NCBI RefSeq assembly: GCF_025770735.1
Contig: NZ_JAODPB010000002.1
Coordinates: 248,001 to 312,000, forward strand
Reading direction: 5' to 3'
DNA: 64,000 nucleotides
From: Shouchella tritolerans
GTDB taxonomy: Bacteria > Bacillota > Bacilli > Bacillales > Bacillaceae_D
In this document: positions 8,323-18,927 of the stretch, one piece after another
Numbering within the stretch: position 1 is the first letter of the stretch
How the letters are laid out: every line of letters begins with the position of its first letter
Position numbers and translations under genes: made by a program
The notes under the pieces: generated by a model
What the model was told of the DNA's origin: nothing
Seen by the model: only the letters and a program-made list of their open reading frames with translations
Databases searched by the model: none

Positions 8323-8661
8323 GTTTGGCCTTATAACGGTTAAAGATGCAGCCAATGGAACTTGTTTCATATGGAGTAGCCTAAAAAGTAGTAGATGGGT
8401 GATAACCGTTTGCTGGTGAGATAAACATCCGATCATTAGGAGTACAAGTCCGATCGATTTTTGCCTCATGAACCCCCATTCGATTCGCATCTTCCCACGG
8501 CTGCATTCCTCGTCTGATAAGCATTTTCTATCAGTCTTGGTAAGGTTATCAACTTTGTCGACAACCTCAAAGCCCGGCGTTGGCCGGGCTTTTTTAAATA
8601 TAAATTTGCCTATCCTGTCTTCCAAGACGCTGTTGGTTGTTAATGGTTCAATCACAATCAT
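8323..8661 (+). other. Intergenic stretch between 6S RNA and the MFS gene, with one strong terminator
   Basis: No convincing protein gene is present in these 340 bases. At 8570-8595 there is a perfect nine-base stem (AAGCCCGGC, GTTG loop, GCCGGGCTT) followed by six Ts on the plus strand. No plus-strand gene precedes it, so it may end read-through from 6S, end an unrecognised small RNA, or act weakly for the minus-strand MFS gene, where only three Ts follow the stem. Confidence 0.6.
8570..8595 (+). terminator. Strong GC-rich terminator without an assigned plus-strand gene
   Basis: The stem AAGCCCGGC/GCCGGGCTT with loop GTTG is followed by a T run. Just upstream, GGTTATC and GACAACC can also pair imperfectly, so the region is structured. 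Confidence 0.75.
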
Positions 8662-10164
8662 TTAAGTGTTTTTGCTTTCCAGCTTTTTCAACGCTACGTC
8701 AGGCACTTCCGTAAGTACTTGTTTATCATGTTTGATGATGAAGGAAAGGAGCAAACTCATGATTCCAATGATGATGATCACAAAATAAGCATCATTCACT
8801 CCGTATATGGAAGCTTGCACCATGATATCTCCCTGCGCTGCTCCATTTGGTCCATCAACAGCCATTAGTTGTTGATAATGCTTATTGGTACTGTTTGTCA
8901 TCACTGTGACAAGCAGAGAAGTGCCAATAGCTCCGGCTACTTGTCGAATTGTATTCCAAATCGCTGATCCGTGTGCGCTTAGGCTTAGTGGAATTTGATT
9001 TAAGCCAGCTGTTTGTATTGGCGTAATAAGCAAGGCCATCCCGATACGCCGGCCAGTAGACATGAGAAGGAGATACGTATAACTTGTTGAGTCGGTTAAT
9101 ACTGTAAATGGAATTGTAGTAGCAATCGTAATCAATATACCAATGATTGTAATCCACTTAGCTCCGTATCGATCGTAGAGTTTTCCGGAGACAGGGCTTA
9201 GCAAGCCCATGAGAATGGCTCCCGGAAGCATCAGTAAACCGGACTCCATAGCCGTATAGCCTCTGGCATTTTGAAGATAGAGCGGCAGCAGTATCATATC
9301 TGCATACATAATAATGGTTATGCCGATATTGATGATGTTGGTCAATGTAAACATTTTGTATTTAAAGGTCCGAAGATCAAGAAGCGGATCAACAGAAACC
9401 AACTGCCGCCAAGTAAACAGGCTAAGACCAATAATTCCTACAAGAAGTGAAACGATAACCTCTGTACTCGACCAGCCTCCATTACCGGCTGCGCTAAAGC
9501 CATATAATAACCCTGCAAATCCAATCGTTGAAAGGATGACACTTTGGACGTCTACCTTGGCCCGGGCTGTTTTTGACACGTTTTGCAGATAAAAGTGTGC
9601 GAAGATGATCAACATCACGATCAACGGAACCAAACCGAAAAACATGACTTGCCAAGGGAAAACTTCCAGTACATAACCAGCAAGGGTAGGCCCGATTGCT
9701 GGAGCAAACAAAATAGCGAGAGAGACCATCCCCATGATCGTGCCTCGCTTGGCTGGAGGGTACAGTGTTAAGACAACATTATAAAGTAAAGGGATCATAA
9801 CGCCTGCTCCAGCTGCTTGAATCACACGGCCTGCCAACAAAATAGGAAAATTGAAGGCTAAAGCTGATATGATTGTACCGGCAAGAAACGTGATCATCGA
9901 ACTTTGAAAAAGCTGGCGTGTGGGAAATCGTTTCATCAAAAAAGCAGTAATGGGAATGAGAACACCGTTTACTAACATATAACCTGTTGTCAACCATTGC
10001 GCCGTTGCTGCTGAAATGTCAAGGTCATTCATTAATACGGGGGTGGCAACACTCATAACTGTTTGATTAAGCGCTGTAAGGAATGCCCCTAAAATCATGA
10101 TAAATACAATGACGCCCCTTTTCGTTAAAGGACCGTCCGTTTCTGTCTCTTTATTCAATCCCAT
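8662..10164 (-). CDS. MFS multidrug exporter, DHA2 (EmrB/QacA) family
   Basis: The 500-residue protein has about 14 hydrophobic segments. Family signatures visible are the TM1 motif LNQTVMSVATPVLMNDL (D1 type), WLTTGYMLVNG, LAGRVIQAAGAGVMIPL (motif B) and APAIGPTLAGYV (antiporter motif C, about residue 155). DHA2 proteins expel drugs, dyes or bile salts in exchange for protons. The ATG at 10164 has AAAGGATGAA before it. A TetR-family gene is transcribed divergently about 480 bases away, the usual regulator-exporter pair. The cargo is unknown. Confidence 0.92.
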   Translation of the reverse strand: MGLNKETETDGPLTKRGVIVFIMILGAFLTALNQTVMSVATPVLMNDLDISAATAQWLTTGYMLVNGVLIPITAFLMKRFPTRQLFQSSMITFLAGTIISALAFNFPILLAGRVIQAAGAGVMIPLLYNVVLTLYPPAKRGTIMGMVSLAILFAPAIGPTLAGYVLEVFPWQVMFFGLVPLIVMLIIFAHFYLQNVSKTARAKVDVQSVILSTIGFAGLLYGFSAAGNGGWSSTEVIVSLLVGIIGLSLFTWRQLVSVDPLLDLRTFKYKMFTLTNIINIGITIIMYADMILLPLYLQNARGYTAMESGLLMLPGAILMGLLSPVSGKLYDRYGAKWITIIGILITIATTIPFTVLTDSTSYTYLLLMSTGRRIGMALLITPIQTAGLNQIPLSLSAHGSAIWNTIRQVAGAIGTSLLVTVMTNSTNKHYQQLMAVDGPNGAAQGDIMVQASIYGVNDAYFVIIIIGIMSLLLSFIIKHDKQVLTEVPDVALKKLESKNT

Positions 10165-10645
10165 TTCATCCTTTCTTAACTTGTAACAAGTATTGCTTTT
10201 TACGGTTTAACATTTTTGAAGAAAGGCTATTGCTGTCTAGCGCCAGCGCCTATCAACCAGCAGGCTTTGAGCTTCATGTAAAGGTTAGCCTGTGCCATAA
10301 CCGATTCAAAGAAGTCTTGTTCAGCTCATCGCAGTGCACGATGTCAAATCGGGAAGCGTCACACGGGGCACGTTAAAGTAGTAGCATGCTTACGATAAGT
10401 CACCATCGTCTTGTTCCTCACGGTGTTGCCATCTGCAAGTGCGATTTGTTATACAGATAATTTACAATGTGTTGTATAATCAACAAGACATAAACTAAAT
10501 TATATTACAATGAATACTCTTTACAAGCTACAATAATCAATAGAGTGTAAATTAATGAACAACATGGTTCGTTTTGTCGTTTATCTGGTAGATAATCAAC
10601 ATTCGTCTTTGGATTGTATATTTGACTGGGAGAGGAAAATCACTA
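10165..10645. other. Intergenic region between the exporter and its TetR regulator
   Basis: The half next to the exporter contains a GC-richer block (10230-10440) that looks like an interspersed repeat, listed separately. The half next to the regulator is AT-rich (TTGTATAATCAAC near 10473) and probably carries the promoters. I see no clear TetR operator palindrome. Confidence 0.6.
10230..10440. repeat. Probable interspersed repeat element
   Basis: The block begins with CTGTCTAGCGCCAGCGCCTA and includes CGCAGTGCACGATGTCAAA and AGCATGCTTACGATAAGTCA. It is richer in G and C than the flanks and has no coding frame. From memory, sequences beginning with GTCTAG(C/G)(T/G)CCAGCGCCTA recur many times in genomes of Bacillus and Geobacillus relatives. 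There is no second copy in this window, so the repeat call rests on recall. Confidence 0.5.
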
Positions 10646-11236
10646 ATGACAAAAAATAAAAATACACGCACAGATCCCCGTATCCTGCGGACCCGGAAAT
10701 TGATCAAAGATGCTTTTATTGAATTACTTCAGGAAATGGACATTGAGAAAATAACAGTTAATTGCTTGACGGAGAGAGCAACCATTAACCGAGTTACCTT
10801 TTACCTGCATTATCAAGATATTCCAGATATGTTGGAGAAAATGGCTGAGGAAATGATTGAGGACCTTACAGCAGCGATGGCTAAATCCAACATGAATGAG
10901 CAATCAAGTGAAGGTGTTAATTGGCAAGGCTTGGTCTATTTACTGGAGTATATATCCGCACATGCTGAATTTTATAAAATTGTTCTTGGCTCAAAAGGTA
11001 TACCGATTTTTAAAGATCGTTTATTAACTTGGTTAACGAGCAGGATTGTCTCAGGGGTAGAAAAACGTGAATCAATCATTGAACAAGCAGGTATAAAAAA
11101 AGAAATATTGATCTGGTCTCATTCATCTGCTTTGATAGGCGTGATCATTTCTTGGCTTCAAAACGATATGCCGTATACGCCGTCTTTTCTCGTAAAACAA
11201 TTCATGTCCATTCATTATCGAACGTTTAGCAAGTAA
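10646..11236 (+). CDS. TetR/AcrR family transcriptional regulator
   Basis: The N-terminal region (TRKLIKDAFIELLQEMDIEKITVNCLTERATINRVTFYLHYQDI, given in parts here) is a TetR helix-turn-helix, with the characteristic VTFYLHY recognition-helix end at about residue 53. The C-terminal part resembles the TetR_C domain found in regulators of the YvdT/DhaS type. The ATG at 10646 is chosen because GGGAGAGGA precedes it at about nine bases; a TTG at 10622 is the alternative. It is divergent from the DHA2 exporter and probably represses it, released by a transported drug. Effector unknown. Confidence 0.88.
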   Translation: MTKNKNTRTDPRILRTRKLIKDAFIELLQEMDIEKITVNCLTERATINRVTFYLHYQDIPDMLEKMAEEMIEDLTAAMAKSNMNEQSSEGVNWQGLVYLLEYISAHAEFYKIVLGSKGIPIFKDRLLTWLTSRIVSGVEKRESIIEQAGIKKEILIWSHSSALIGVIISWLQNDMPYTPSFLVKQFMSIHYRTFSK

Positions 11237-11299
11237 TGTTTGGGGAAAGGTTTGGAGCATAGATCGGGGATGCAACGTATACAGAAATAACTTGGAACA

Positions 11300-11326
11300 A
11301 GTAGAAAGAGGGGGGAGGAGCCCCCT
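11300..11326 (-). terminator. Probable terminator of the minus-strand MetE-like gene
   Basis: On the minus strand GAGGGGG pairs with CCCCCTC and is followed by TTTCT. It lies just beyond the stop of the MetE-like gene and could also end the convergent tetR transcript. Confidence 0.5.
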
Positions 11327-11348
11327 CATGCTTGATTGAAACTCGGCC

Positions 11349-12455
11349 TTATCCCCAAACTTCTTTGGCGATATCGACGATATATTTTAATTTTGCCCAT
11401 TGCTGTTCCTCGGTTAAAAGGTTTCCATGATGAGTGGAAGCAAAGCCACATTGAGGGCTTAAACAGAGCTGTTCCAACGGTACATATTGGGTTGCTTCTT
11501 TAATGCGGGCAATGATTGATTCTTTATTCTCTAATTCCCCATTTTTGGAAGTTAGAAGTCCAAGTATAACCCGGGCCCCGCCGTTCGGAATATGCTCTAG
11601 TGGTTTAAAGTCTCCTGAACGATCGTCATCGTATTCTAAAAAGAAACCATTCACTTTTTCTTTTGCAAATAAAGTTGGGGCAATAAGGGCGTAACTGCCT
11701 TCAAAAGCCCAGTTTGACCGGTAGTTGCCACGACATAGGTGAGTCGTTACAACGAGATCGTCTGGTTTTTCTTCCAAAACGCCGTTCACGACACGGAGTG
11801 CTAAATCAATCAAATACTCTCTTGAATATGCGCCATCATTAAATGGAATGTCAGGTGAAGAAAGGCCGGCAATATAGACATCGTCAAATTGCAAATAACG
11901 ACAACCTGCATCATAAAAAGCGTTCATGGCATCTCGGTAGGCTTGAATAATATCTTTTGCGTATTCCTCAATATCAGGGTAAATCGTTTCATCGCGTATG
12001 CCAATATTAAACAATTGATTCGGGCTCGGAATGGTTTGCTTAGCGACTGCACGCCCGGCGACAATCTCATTAAATTCAATAAAGTCTTTTACATGGGGAT
12101 GATCATGGTTAAATGAGATTTTCCCTACGTTTCGGACGTTGTATCTTTCCGTTTCTTCATTGCCTTGGAAAAGATAGCCGACCTCTGGAACATACCCTTC
12201 TACGCCGTTCAAATGTTCGAGGAAATCGGTATGCCAAAAACGGCGTCTAAATTCCCCGTCCGTCACCAGCTCTAAGCCTATCTCAATTTGCTTATCGACG
12301 ATTCGTTTGATTTCTTGCGTCTCAATTTCATGCAATTCCGCGGCAGTAATGGTTCCTTCCTTAAATTCATTTCTCGCTTGGTGGATACGTTCTGGCCGTA
12401 GTAAACTGCCAACGTGGTCTGCCCTAAATGGTGGTTTTACAGCAATGTTTGTCAT
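11349..12455 (-). CDS. Cobalamin-independent methionine synthase-like protein (MetE C-terminal domain, YxjG/YxjH type)
   Basis: This 368-residue protein corresponds to the C-terminal catalytic half of MetE. It starts with the family hallmark FRADHVGSLLRPE, and has a zinc/homocysteine-site pattern with VTTHLCRGNYRSNW (His-x-Cys near residue 230) and a late LSPQCGFAST segment that supplies the second cysteine. It lacks the N-terminal MetE domain, so it probably uses a methyl donor other than the usual folate polyglutamate, or needs a partner. The ATG at 12455 has AAGGAGAG before it; the longer frame to 12614 runs into the riboswitch and is rejected. A SAM-I riboswitch lies directly upstream, tying the gene to methionine supply. 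Confidence 0.9.
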   Translation of the reverse strand: MTNIAVKPPFRADHVGSLLRPERIHQARNEFKEGTITAAELHEIETQEIKRIVDKQIEIGLELVTDGEFRRRFWHTDFLEHLNGVEGYVPEVGYLFQGNEETERYNVRNVGKISFNHDHPHVKDFIEFNEIVAGRAVAKQTIPSPNQLFNIGIRDETIYPDIEEYAKDIIQAYRDAMNAFYDAGCRYLQFDDVYIAGLSSPDIPFNDGAYSREYLIDLALRVVNGVLEEKPDDLVVTTHLCRGNYRSNWAFEGSYALIAPTLFAKEKVNGFFLEYDDDRSGDFKPLEHIPNGGARVILGLLTSKNGELENKESIIARIKEATQYVPLEQLCLSPQCGFASTHHGNLLTEEQQWAKLKYIVDIAKEVWG

Positions 12456-12540
12456 CTTAAATTTCTCTCCTTTTGAATAAAGAATGGTCACCCAAAGTGA
12501 TACTTGCCGCTTCTCCTCCTCAGCTGTACCGGCCAAAACA

Positions 12541-12694
12541 ATAAAAGGACCTTCTAGAATAAAGAAGGTCCTCGTACTATAGACAACGAACTTCTTATCT
12601 CCTAGGTACATCACCTATTGGAATTAGCACCATTGCCAAAGGCCGGTTGCTGAGACTTCAAAGGGCCAAATCCCTCCATCTCTCTGGATAAGAA
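12541..12694 (-). promoter_or_regulatory. SAM-I (S-box) riboswitch with terminator, upstream of the MetE-like gene
   Basis: Read on the minus strand, the aptamer (12694 to 12593) has CTTATCCAGAGAGATGGAGGGA, here in two parts, then GGCCCTTTGAAGTCTCAGCAACCGG (conserved CAGCAACC), and closes with GATAAG. The expression platform is the stem AGGACCTTCT/AGAAGGTCCT at 12543-12572 followed by Ts. Excess SAM should terminate transcription before the methionine synthase-like gene. Confidence 0.93.
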
Positions 12695-12968
12695 AAAACA
12701 TATTTATTTTTAAAGGGTTAATGGTTAATACTCTAGTATATCTTTCAAAAAAATGCAAGGAAAATTTAGATATTATTTAACCAGAAAACGGCTTATGGTT
12801 AAAAATCGTTTAAACTTATTTAGGAATTTGCTTATTCTTCGATCTTTTAAGGCAGCCCATTCGCTTTTCACTTAATGCGATGAAGAAAAATCACATACGA
12901 GCAGACGGAATCCTTCGATTTTGTGGTATGATCAATCAAGTACAAAGGCACTAAAGGAGTGGACATCG
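12695..12968. other. AT-rich intergenic region between the SAM-I leader and tcdA
   Basis: These 270 bases hold the start regions of two divergent transcripts. A repeated TTAACCATTAACC-like stretch on the minus strand near 12720 may be part of the riboswitch promoter; TATGAT at 12927 could serve tcdA. No gene or RNA is evident. Confidence 0.4.
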
Positions 12969-13736
12969 ATGTTGCATCAGTTTTCAAGAAATGAGTTAGC
13001 GATCGGCCATGATGGGCTGGAACGCCTAAAAAGCAGTACAGTTGCTGTGTTAGGGGTAGGAGGAGTCGGATCATTTTCGGCGGAAGCTCTTGCCCGTTCC
13101 GGCGTCGGCAAAATTGTGCTCGTTGATAAAGATGATGTCGATATTACAAATGTGAATCGCCAGATCCATGCATTGCTATCAACAGTTGGCAAGCCGAAAG
13201 TTGATTTGATGGCTGCACGGATAAGTGACATCAACCCAAATTGTGAAGTAATTACAAGAAAAATGTTTTATACCGAGGAAACGTATGAATCGTTTTTTTC
13301 GCATAAACTTGACTTTGTCATTGATGCCAGCGACACCATTTCTTATAAAATCCATTTGATTAAACAATGTAAGCTGCGGGGCATTCCGATTATTTCCAGC
13401 ATGGGAGTCGCCAATAAAATGGACCCAACCCGCTTAAGGATCGCGGATATTTCCGAAACAAGCTATGACCCCATTGCAAAAGTGATTCGTACGAGGTTGC
13501 GAAAAGAGGGGATTCATAAGGGGGTCAATGTCGTTTTTTCAGATGAGGAACCAATCCAAATTAGGGAAGACATCCGTAAGGAAATCGTACCTGAAACGGC
13601 TGAACAGGGAAACATCCGTAAAGCGAAACTACCGCCGTCTTCAAATGCATTCGTGCCGTCTGTATCAGGCTTGATCATGGCGGGACATGTCATCACTCGT
13701 TTACTAGAAGGTATAGAAATCAACCGACGTTCTTAA
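12969..13736 (+). CDS. tcdA: tRNA threonylcarbamoyladenosine dehydratase (E1/ThiF-like)
   Basis: TcdA uses ATP to cyclise t6A37 of tRNA to ct6A, which strengthens decoding of ANN codons. The 255-residue protein has the E1-like nucleotide-binding loop VLGVGGVGSFSAEALARSG near residue 30, the DxD region VDKDDVDITNVNRQ, and SSMGVANKMDP typical of the YrvM/CsdL group. The ATG at 12969 follows AAAGGAGTGG. In B. subtilis yrvM occupies the same place next to aspS and 6S RNA. A terminator follows. Confidence 0.92.
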   Translation: MLHQFSRNELAIGHDGLERLKSSTVAVLGVGGVGSFSAEALARSGVGKIVLVDKDDVDITNVNRQIHALLSTVGKPKVDLMAARISDINPNCEVITRKMFYTEETYESFFSHKLDFVIDASDTISYKIHLIKQCKLRGIPIISSMGVANKMDPTRLRIADISETSYDPIAKVIRTRLRKEGIHKGVNVVFSDEEPIQIREDIRKEIVPETAEQGNIRKAKLPPSSNAFVPSVSGLIMAGHVITRLLEGIEINRRS

Positions 13737-13738
13737 CT

Positions 13739-13777
13739 AGAAAGCTCCTACGCTAAAAAACGTAGGAGCTTTCTTCC
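13739..13777. terminator. Bidirectional terminator between tcdA and rsfA-like gene
   Basis: GAAAGCTCCTACG (13740-13752) pairs perfectly with CGTAGGAGCTTTC (13761-13773), with A and T tracts around it. It can end both convergent transcripts. Confidence 0.85.
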
Positions 13778-13807
13778 TTTATAACAGGAACATAGGTAAG
13801 AAGGGAT

Positions 13808-14437
13808 TTACTTTGATAGTTTCTCTAAGTTTCCGTTAGCGTCCATCCGAAATGCAGGATGTTCTTGTTCGTCTTCTTCCAAAATCGCAAGGCGGCGCGC
13901 CCTGTTCATAATCGAAATCAACGACTGGTAATCTTCTTCAATCATACTATGCTCTTGTTTATTTCGTTGTAGCTTTGTTTCTAGTTCGTTTAATTTAGCG
14001 GTCTTTTCTTCCAATTGAGCGCGCAACTGCTTGTTCTCTAATTCTAAGCGTGATGACGCAGGCTCGGTTTGCGCTAACTGTTTAAGTTGGCCAATAATAG
14101 ATTCAAGTGTAACCGATCCACCATCCTCAGTTGCAGTTTGATAAAACGTTCTAGATGCACTTCTTGTATTTCCAATACGAGCTTGAGAGAAATAGCTGGC
14201 CGAAAGCGCTCGTTTCCGTTCTTTTCGTTCTCGTTTGGCGGAATCGATTTGCTTTAAGTATTTTTGCCGTACAACAGCATTCCATCTAAATCCGCATGCT
14301 GCAGAGGTCCGGTTTAAAGCATCCCCAACCTCGTCAAATGCCTTTAGCTGTGTACTTCCTTCTTTAATATGAGTTAATACAGTCTCAGCAAGAAGCACAT
14401 CATCTTCATGGGACCATGCATCTTGTCTCGTTTTCAT
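13808..14437 (-). CDS. RsfA-family transcriptional regulator
   Basis: The first 60 residues (RQDAWSHEDDVLLAETVL, then FDEVGDALNRTSAACGFRWN) form the Myb/SANT-like DNA-binding domain typical of RsfA, YlbO and YwfN, regulators active in the forespore of bacilli. The middle is variable and residues about 130-190 are a coiled coil (LENKQLRAQLEEKTAKLNEL). The ATG at 14437 is chosen because GAAGGAGATGG precedes it and family members start just before TRQDAW. It stands alone between convergent tcdA and the upstream rarA. Its targets are unknown. Confidence 0.88.
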   Translation of the reverse strand: MKTRQDAWSHEDDVLLAETVLTHIKEGSTQLKAFDEVGDALNRTSAACGFRWNAVVRQKYLKQIDSAKRERKERKRALSASYFSQARIGNTRSASRTFYQTATEDGGSVTLESIIGQLKQLAQTEPASSRLELENKQLRAQLEEKTAKLNELETKLQRNKQEHSMIEEDYQSLISIMNRARRLAILEEDEQEHPAFRMDANGNLEKLSK

Positions 14438-14597
14438 TTGTCCATCTCCTTCATGCAATGCTTATGGCTTTACTTTTGCCAGAGTTTCGCCATTTTATAC
14501 TAGCCTGCTAAAAAAGATCTTGTTTGCGAGAATGGACAATCACGTCAACAAAGAGGCCATGCATGTTGGCAGAAAAACAAGAGGATATACGGCATGT

Positions 14598-15860
14598 TTA
14601 GCTTCGTCTTTTATACATTTCGCTAAGCGCTTGTTCGAATTTCCCTGTTTGCTTTGGCTCATAATAACGGTGATGGGCAATTTTGTCTGGCAAATACTGT
14701 TGTTTGACCCAGCCATCTGCATAGTCATGAGGGTATTTATAGTCGCTGCCTCTTCCTAATTGTTGCGCTCCTTTATAATGAGCATCTTTTAAATGGCGAG
14801 GAATTTCGCCACTGCCGCCTTTTCGCACTGCGTCAATTGCAGCATCAAGTGCTTTATAGGCACTGTTGCTTTTTGGAGAAAGGGCAAGTTCAACCACAGC
14901 GTTGGCAAGAGGAATGCGTGCTTCAGGCAGTCCGAGCCTTTCTGATGCTTCAATGGCTGCGAGCGTTCGAGGCCCCGCTTGGGGATTGGCAAGACTAATG
15001 TCTTCATAGGCGATAACGAGTAGACGGCGATGGATGCTAATAAGGTCGCCTGCTTCTAACAAGCGTGCCAAGTAGTGGAGACTCGCGTTCACGTCGCTTC
15101 CGCGGATGGACTTTTGAAAAGCAGACAGCACATCATAATGGGCATCGCCATTTTTGTCATGTTGAATGCTTTTTTTCTGGATGCTCTGTTCGGCGGAACG
15201 GAGTGTGACAGAGCGTGTGCCATCTGGCTGTTTAGGTGTGGAAAGGACAGCAAGCTCAAGCGCATTAAGGGCAGCGCGGACATCGCCGCCGCAGGCTAAT
15301 GCCAAATGTCGGAGTGCTTCAGGCGCGATATCGATTTTTTCATGGCCTAATCCTCTCTCTTCGTCTGCGAGGGCACGGCGCAGCGCTTCTTCGATATCAT
15401 CAGGTTCGAGCTGTTCCAATTCAAAAATATGGCAGCGGCTACGAATCGCTGGATTGATCGAATGGTAAGGGTTGGCAGTGGTGGCGCCGATTAAAAGCAA
15501 TAGACCGCTCTCTAAATGGGGGAGCAAAAAGTCTTGCTTTGCTTTATCAAGTCGATGCACTTCATCTAATATTAAAAGGAGCGAGCCGTACATTTTGGCT
15601 TCTTCGACAGCCGTCTCCATATCTTTTTTATGATGGACAGTTGCGTTCAACATGCGGAAGTGCATGCCGCTTGACCCTGCAATCGCTCTGGCAATGGACG
15701 TTTTTCCTGTACCTGGCGGACCATAAAGCACCATGGATGAAAGCTGGTTCGCTTTAATCATTCTCGATAACATCATGCCTTCGCCAAGCAAGGAATGCTG
15801 GCCAATCACTTCTTCGACAGAAGTAGGGCGCATGCGATAGGCCAACGGTTGTCTTTTCAT
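14598..15860 (-). CDS. rarA: Replication-associated recombination protein A (AAA+ ATPase, MgsA/YrvN)
   Basis: RarA is a clamp-loader-like AAA+ ATPase acting at stalled forks with SSB and RecA. The 420-residue protein opens with PLAYRMRPTSVEEVIGQHSLLG, then Walker A GPPGTGKTSIARA near residue 50, Walker B LILDEVHRLDK near 105, and sensor 1 IGATTANP. The C-terminal MgsA tetramerisation domain has GSDYKYPHDYADGWVKQQYLP. The start at 15860 follows GAGGAGGGAC; the longer frame to 15983 has no ribosome site. Confidence 0.96.
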   Translation of the reverse strand: MKRQPLAYRMRPTSVEEVIGQHSLLGEGMMLSRMIKANQLSSMVLYGPPGTGKTSIARAIAGSSGMHFRMLNATVHHKKDMETAVEEAKMYGSLLLILDEVHRLDKAKQDFLLPHLESGLLLLIGATTANPYHSINPAIRSRCHIFELEQLEPDDIEEALRRALADEERGLGHEKIDIAPEALRHLALACGGDVRAALNALELAVLSTPKQPDGTRSVTLRSAEQSIQKKSIQHDKNGDAHYDVLSAFQKSIRGSDVNASLHYLARLLEAGDLISIHRRLLVIAYEDISLANPQAGPRTLAAIEASERLGLPEARIPLANAVVELALSPKSNSAYKALDAAIDAVRKGGSGEIPRHLKDAHYKGAQQLGRGSDYKYPHDYADGWVKQQYLPDKIAHHRYYEPKQTGKFEQALSEMYKRRS

Positions 15861-15982
15861 GAGTGTCCCTCCTCTTTTTCCTCGTCTTACGTAGTGTAGC
15901 TCAGACAAGCAGAACTTGTCCATGAACGAAATGCCCGTGCCTTCTCGATTCTGCGAACTTCTATCAATCCAGTATGAAAACA

Positions 15983-16150
15983 TGCTATAATGTCAAGGGT
16001 ATAAAGGAAAATTTATCGCTTGCCAAGTAGCAATAGGCAACATTCGAGAGGGAAAAGTGGATAACGAGATAGGTTTGTCAAATATATGAAGTGAAAGACG
16101 GAGTATTTGCCAGATACTACAGCATTTATTTTGATGAAAGAGGGATTGAC
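15983..16150 (+). promoter_or_regulatory. Extended -10 promoter and leader of cymR
   Basis: TGCTATAAT at 15983-15991 is an extended -10 element on the plus strand with no good -35 match. It leaves a leader of about 150 bases before cymR in which I see no further gene. Confidence 0.45.
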
Positions 16151-16570
16151 GTGAAAATTTCGACAAAGGGACGTTATGGATTGACGATTATGATGGCACT
16201 CGCTAAGAAATCAGGGGAAGGGCCTGTTTCCTTGAAATCTATTGCCAAGGAATATAAACTATCAGAGCATTATTTGGAGCAATTGATTGCGCCGCTCCGC
16301 AATGCGATGCTCGTTAAAAGCGTTCGCGGAGCATATGGTGGCTATATGCTGGCCAAAGATGCTGAGGATATTACAGCAGGCGATATTATTCGTGTTTTGG
16401 AAGGACCGATTAGTCCGGTGGAAGTGCTTGAAGACGAGGAGCCTGCCAAGCGCGATTTATGGATAAAAATACGGGACGCAGTCAAGGATGTGCTCGATAA
16501 AACCACTCTTGCCGACTTAGCCAATTTTAAGGAAGATGGAGAACAAGAGTACTATATGTTTTATATTTAA
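16151..16570 (+). CDS. cymR: Rrf2-family regulator of cysteine metabolism CymR
   Basis: CymR, with CysK as partner, represses sulfur-source and cysteine genes when cysteine is plentiful. The 139-residue protein begins KISTKGRYGLTIM and has EHYLEQLIAPLRNAMLVKSVRGAYGGY, the Rrf2 winged helix, followed by VLEGPISPVEVLEDEEPAKRDLW, closely matching B. subtilis CymR. It lacks the three-cysteine cluster of IscR-type iron-sulfur Rrf2 proteins. The GTG at 16151 follows AAAGAGGG. It precedes the cysteine desulfurase and mnmA, as in B. subtilis. Confidence 0.95.
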   Translation: MKISTKGRYGLTIMMALAKKSGEGPVSLKSIAKEYKLSEHYLEQLIAPLRNAMLVKSVRGAYGGYMLAKDAEDITAGDIIRVLEGPISPVEVLEDEEPAKRDLWIKIRDAVKDVLDKTTLADLANFKEDGEQEYYMFYI

Positions 16571-16603
16571 TACAATGGAGCAATGGGACGGAAGGTGCCA
16601 CTC

Positions 16604-18888
<2,285 letters not shown>

Positions 18889-18927
18889 ACCGCGTTTTCC
18901 TTTTTAGCTTTCGGAGGGGGAAAAACG

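Noticed and set aside
8131-8343. 70-codon plus-strand frame inside the 6S gene
   Set aside because: It lies within the folded 6S RNA and its terminator.
8185-8661. 158-codon minus-strand frame across the 6S locus
   Set aside because: It runs antisense through a well-supported 6S RNA and two terminator stems, and its sequence has no family resemblance or ribosome site.
12456-12614. Longer N-terminus for the MetE-like protein
   Set aside because: The extension is encoded by the SAM-I riboswitch terminator region and the family starts at the inner ATG with AAGGAGAG.
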